A stretch of DNA of 64,000 nt from Stercorarius parasiticus (taxonomy: Eukaryota; Chordata; Aves; Charadriiformes; Stercorariidae), in NCBI GenBank assembly GCA_013396915.1, contig VWZL01004638.1, forward strand, positions 1,670,453 to 1,734,452, in the 5' to 3' direction. Shown in pieces: positions 61,200 to 64,000 of this stretch; the stretch's first letter is position 1, and each line of letters opens with the position of its first letter. The notes below the pieces were generated by a model. The model saw only the letters and a list, made by a program, of their open reading frames with translations, did not search any database and had not been told where the DNA came from. Made by a program: the position numbers and the translations under genes.

Positions 61200-61476
61200 A
61201 CAGTGGTGAGAAAATGAGAGACAACAGACACGGACTGAAAGAAAAGAGGTTCAAACTGGATATAAGGAAAATGTTGCTCCCTGTGAGGACAGTCAAGCAT
61301 CGGAGAAGGTTTCCCAGACAGACTGTGCAAGCTCAGTCTTCACAGATTTCCAAGAAGTGACTGAACACAGGCAGGAACAACCTGGTCTAACCTGGTGGCT
61401 GACGCTGTGTTGAGCAACAGGTTGCACTAGTGACGTCCCAAGACTTGTCCAACCAAAACTATTCTACAGTCCACGC
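61200..61476 (+). mobile_element. CR1: CR1 LINE, old 3' fragment
   Basis: CAGTGGTGAGAAAATGAGAG, GGTTCAAACTGGATATAAGG, then CTGTGAGGACAGTCAAGCAT and GGTTTCCCAGACAGACTGTG follow the end of CR1 ORF2 (S-R-R-G-N block, MRKHFF, HWNRLP). The 3' UTR continues through AACCTGGTCTAACCTGGTGG and TTGTCCAACCAAAACTATTC. It is strongly diverged. Confidence 0.8.
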
Positions 61477-64000
61477 TGTCTACAAGCTGGTTATGTCATC
61501 AGGCTGGTTTCCTTGCAAAAAACCAACCTAGGCCTTGGATGTCCAGGAGTGCTGGTACACATGTGTGTGCACATACAAGTGCGTACACACGCACACACAC
61601 ACTCTCTAACGAAACTTGATGCAACCATAATTTCCTCAAAGACATATACTGGGTACTGTGTTCTGATTTATGTTACAGACGTATTGAAGTACTTAGGATT
61701 TAACTTGAACAGAAAGGCTGCCTATAAATGTCTTGTCATTTTACTGTGTTTTGATACCTTCTGGGGGAAAAAATGTGAATATTAAGATAACATGAATTAA
61801 TGTATTAATATATTTTGGAAGGTGCTTTCCTTTCATGTGGTTACTTCACACTGATTCAGTGGACTGAAAGAATACAAGGATAAGACTTTTAAGCTGTATG
61901 ATGGATAACATTTACAAATATGCCGATTCCCCCCTTCTTTAACCAAAGTAATTAGGTAGCTTAGTTTAGAGACTGGGATCAGTTATCTGACTATGAGAAC
62001 TGTGTGCCAGGACAGTATTAAGAGGAATCATAATGGAACACATTCTGAATCCTCAGACTGGCCGTAAAACGTATTTTTATAACAACTATATAGATAATAT
62101 ATCAGTGACCATTTTAGAAACAGATATATAAAAGTAATTGATGGTATGTTCTCACATTTTTTACAGATCTCCTTTCCATATCCAAGTCTTTCCTGCTGTT
62201 AGGTCGAGTGATCAATATTACTTTCTTACTACCTGGCACTTCACTGATACCTTCTGTGAATCAGTTTTTTATACCTTTCCACTGTATTATGCTTCCTCCA
62301 CAGTTGGCCAGTGTCCAGATAAAAGACCTCTCTCTATTCTCTCCTGCCTCTTCTTTATCCCTCACTGCATTTACAAGGAAGCAAAGGGAGAGAGAACTTT
62401 CTCCATTGATATATACAATTACATCTGGCAACTCCCCAGTCTGAACTCCTTTCACTTCACTACTGTAGTCTAGAAAAGCAAAAAGCACTCATCCCATAAT
62501 TTGGTATCTTTTAGAGTGAGTTTTGCTTGTTTATAAACTTCCAATGCTTCCTTACCACGTTGCTGACTTTCAGAAGATTAACCCAGCATGAAATTATTTT
62601 AGTTCCAACATAATTAATCCTCTAGATGTGGAAAATCCTAGAAGAGATCTATGGCCCTGTATACTAGTGATCCTTGCAGTGATTTGAGAAGAGCAGATCA
62701 GAACACAGTAATCAGAATAATGATCTTGTGCACCTCTGACCGGTGTACAGGATCAACTCATTTGGTATTAATTCTGAGACCTGTAATAAGAAATTATGTA
62801 CTCTTTTGTCTGACTTCTCTGTCAGAAGTGATTTTTATGTGGTTAAAAAAAAAGTGATTTTTAATATAGTCAATATGAGTTTTGTGTAATGCCTACATCT
62901 TGTGTTAAATTTTTCCAATACAAACTGATCTAAGCAAAGAGCTCCTCAAAGAACAGAAAATGTACAAACCAGAAAAGTGGAATATAAAGGTAACATCACG
63001 GCACATGAAAAAAAAAACCCACTATAAATTAAGGAGAAGAAAAGAAATGGATCTTTTGGAGAAGATAATTTAAAAGATCATTTTAAACTATGATGGATGG
63101 GGGATTTTACGTATTTGGGGACTCTCTTCCAATCAACATCTATTCTGCAAATGGAAAACTGTGTGCATCTATTGTTTCATTACCAATACAAATATGTGGT
63201 AACAAGTAGATTAAGTATTTTGGCAATATTATCTGTTATACATTCGTGTGCAGAGATGACTCATTCTTTCTCTTGTTCTGCCAAGGATCCCTGCTAAATT
63301 GCTTGTGAACTGCATGAAGAAAAGTTATTGTAGTTCAATATTATCAAAATTGGTTTCAAATTAGAATAAAACCCCTAAAATTCAGAATTCCCAGGAAAAA
63401 GAAACTTAATCCTTATCTTGGAGCAGTCTAGAGTAGAAGCACCCAAACATATCTTTTCCTACAAGGCAGGTAACTATCAGACCATTACCTACGTTCCTGC
63501 AGAATTTATTTTAAATTGTACTATACAATCACCACAATCTGTCATCTGAGAAATAAAATGGAATAAAAAAGGAAGTATTTTGAAATTATATCTGACTTTC
63601 TTGCAACCAATCAATTTACCTATTTGTCCTAAGTAATAACCCTTTAATTATGGGATGAACTTCTCTATGACAAACCCTGGTGCAAAATTCATAGGGCTTC
63701 TTTTACAGGCATAAAGCACAGTAATATCCATTCACTGATCTGGCTTTATGGTACACCTGTTTAGGTTCAACAGTAAATATTAACCCTTACTTCTTTATCA
63801 GTTTTTTTTAAAACTTCTCTAGTCCTTATCACTGCAATAATTGAGACAGTATGCAACGTATTGTTTTGAATTCAAATAAATTCAGATAAACTCCCTAATA
63901 AAACTGTTTCTTGAGGGATCCATTTAGAAATATTTCATATGTGACTATCTCCATTTTTTTGCACACTTGTCTGAATGCACAGTAGTTGCCTGAGCTACTG
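61477..64000. other. Non-coding sequence, no gene recognised
   Basis: Contains a CA/TG-rich tract at 61556-61606. The 111-codon plus-strand frame (62138-62473) and its overlapping frames have no recognised domain. No repeat was identified to the window end. Confidence 0.6.
61556..61606. repeat. CA/TG microsatellite, interrupted
   Basis: Imperfect CA and TG dinucleotides; alternating purine-pyrimidine, so weakly Z-DNA-prone. Confidence 0.8.

Noticed and set aside
1..64000. Endogenous retrovirus or other viral sequence
   Set aside because: No paired LTRs, primer-binding site or retroviral gag/pol/env-like frames were seen; all RT remnants are of the CR1 LINE type.
1..64000. CRISPR array, operon or bacterial mobile element
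   Set aside because: No regularly spaced repeats and no coding-dense DNA; composition and CR1 repeats are those of an amniote genome.

Overview
This is a piece of vertebrate nuclear DNA, most likely from a bird, and it looks like a gene desert or the inside of a very long intron. It is AT-rich and has no prokaryotic features: no operons, Shine-Dalgarno sites, dense ORFs, tRNA clusters or CRISPR. The avian call rests on CR1 non-LTR retrotransposons. One copy (about 46.5-47.6 kb) still has the typical avian CR1 3' end, and interspersed repeats are otherwise sparse. CR1 also occurs in reptiles, so the assignment is probable, not proven. The exact locus is not recognised.

No protein-coding host gene could be supported. 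The longest open frames outside the assembly gap are about 145, 141, 134, 131 and 126 codons. Two of them (134 and 131 codons, at 46.7-47.5 kb) are the broken reverse transcriptase of a CR1 copy. The rest have no recognisable domain, often translate homopolymers or microsatellites, and are of a length expected by chance. The two longer frames at 6.7-7.9 kb only cross the run of N.

Layout. 0-6.8 kb: non-coding DNA with an old CR1 3' fragment (1.25-1.91 kb) and a fragment of an ancient amniote repeat just before it. 6.8-7.7 kb: assembly gap next to a C homopolymer. 7.7-22.8 kb: non-coding, with microsatellites, one (CCCT)n tract and a tRNA-Lys-like relic followed by a 31-base poly-A on the minus strand (20.24-20.40 kb). 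22.85-24.85 kb: the most unusual part, with a full CTCF-type consensus, a short CpG island, more GC-rich patches and a purine tract. 26.87 kb: a compact four-tract G-quadruplex motif. 29.8-35.4 kb: MIR/L2-like and CR1 remnants. 41.08 kb: an RFX X-box-like site. 43.1 kb: a MIR-like fragment. 46.5-47.6 kb: the best-preserved CR1. 47.9 kb: a fold-back MITE-like relic. 51.4-55.4 kb: three MIR-like remnants. 56.7 kb: another fold-back relic. 57.7-58.4 kb: an old L3-type CR1 on the minus strand. 61.2 kb: a last CR1 3' fragment.

The plausible function here is regulatory or structural (CTCF/CpG island, RFX site, G-quadruplexes, retained ancient SINEs). Repeat family names come from remembered consensus patterns, not from a database search. 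I did not find a convincing undescribed system. The observations most worth checking are the CTCF/CpG-island domain, the poly-A-tailed tRNA-like relic and the fold-back repeats.
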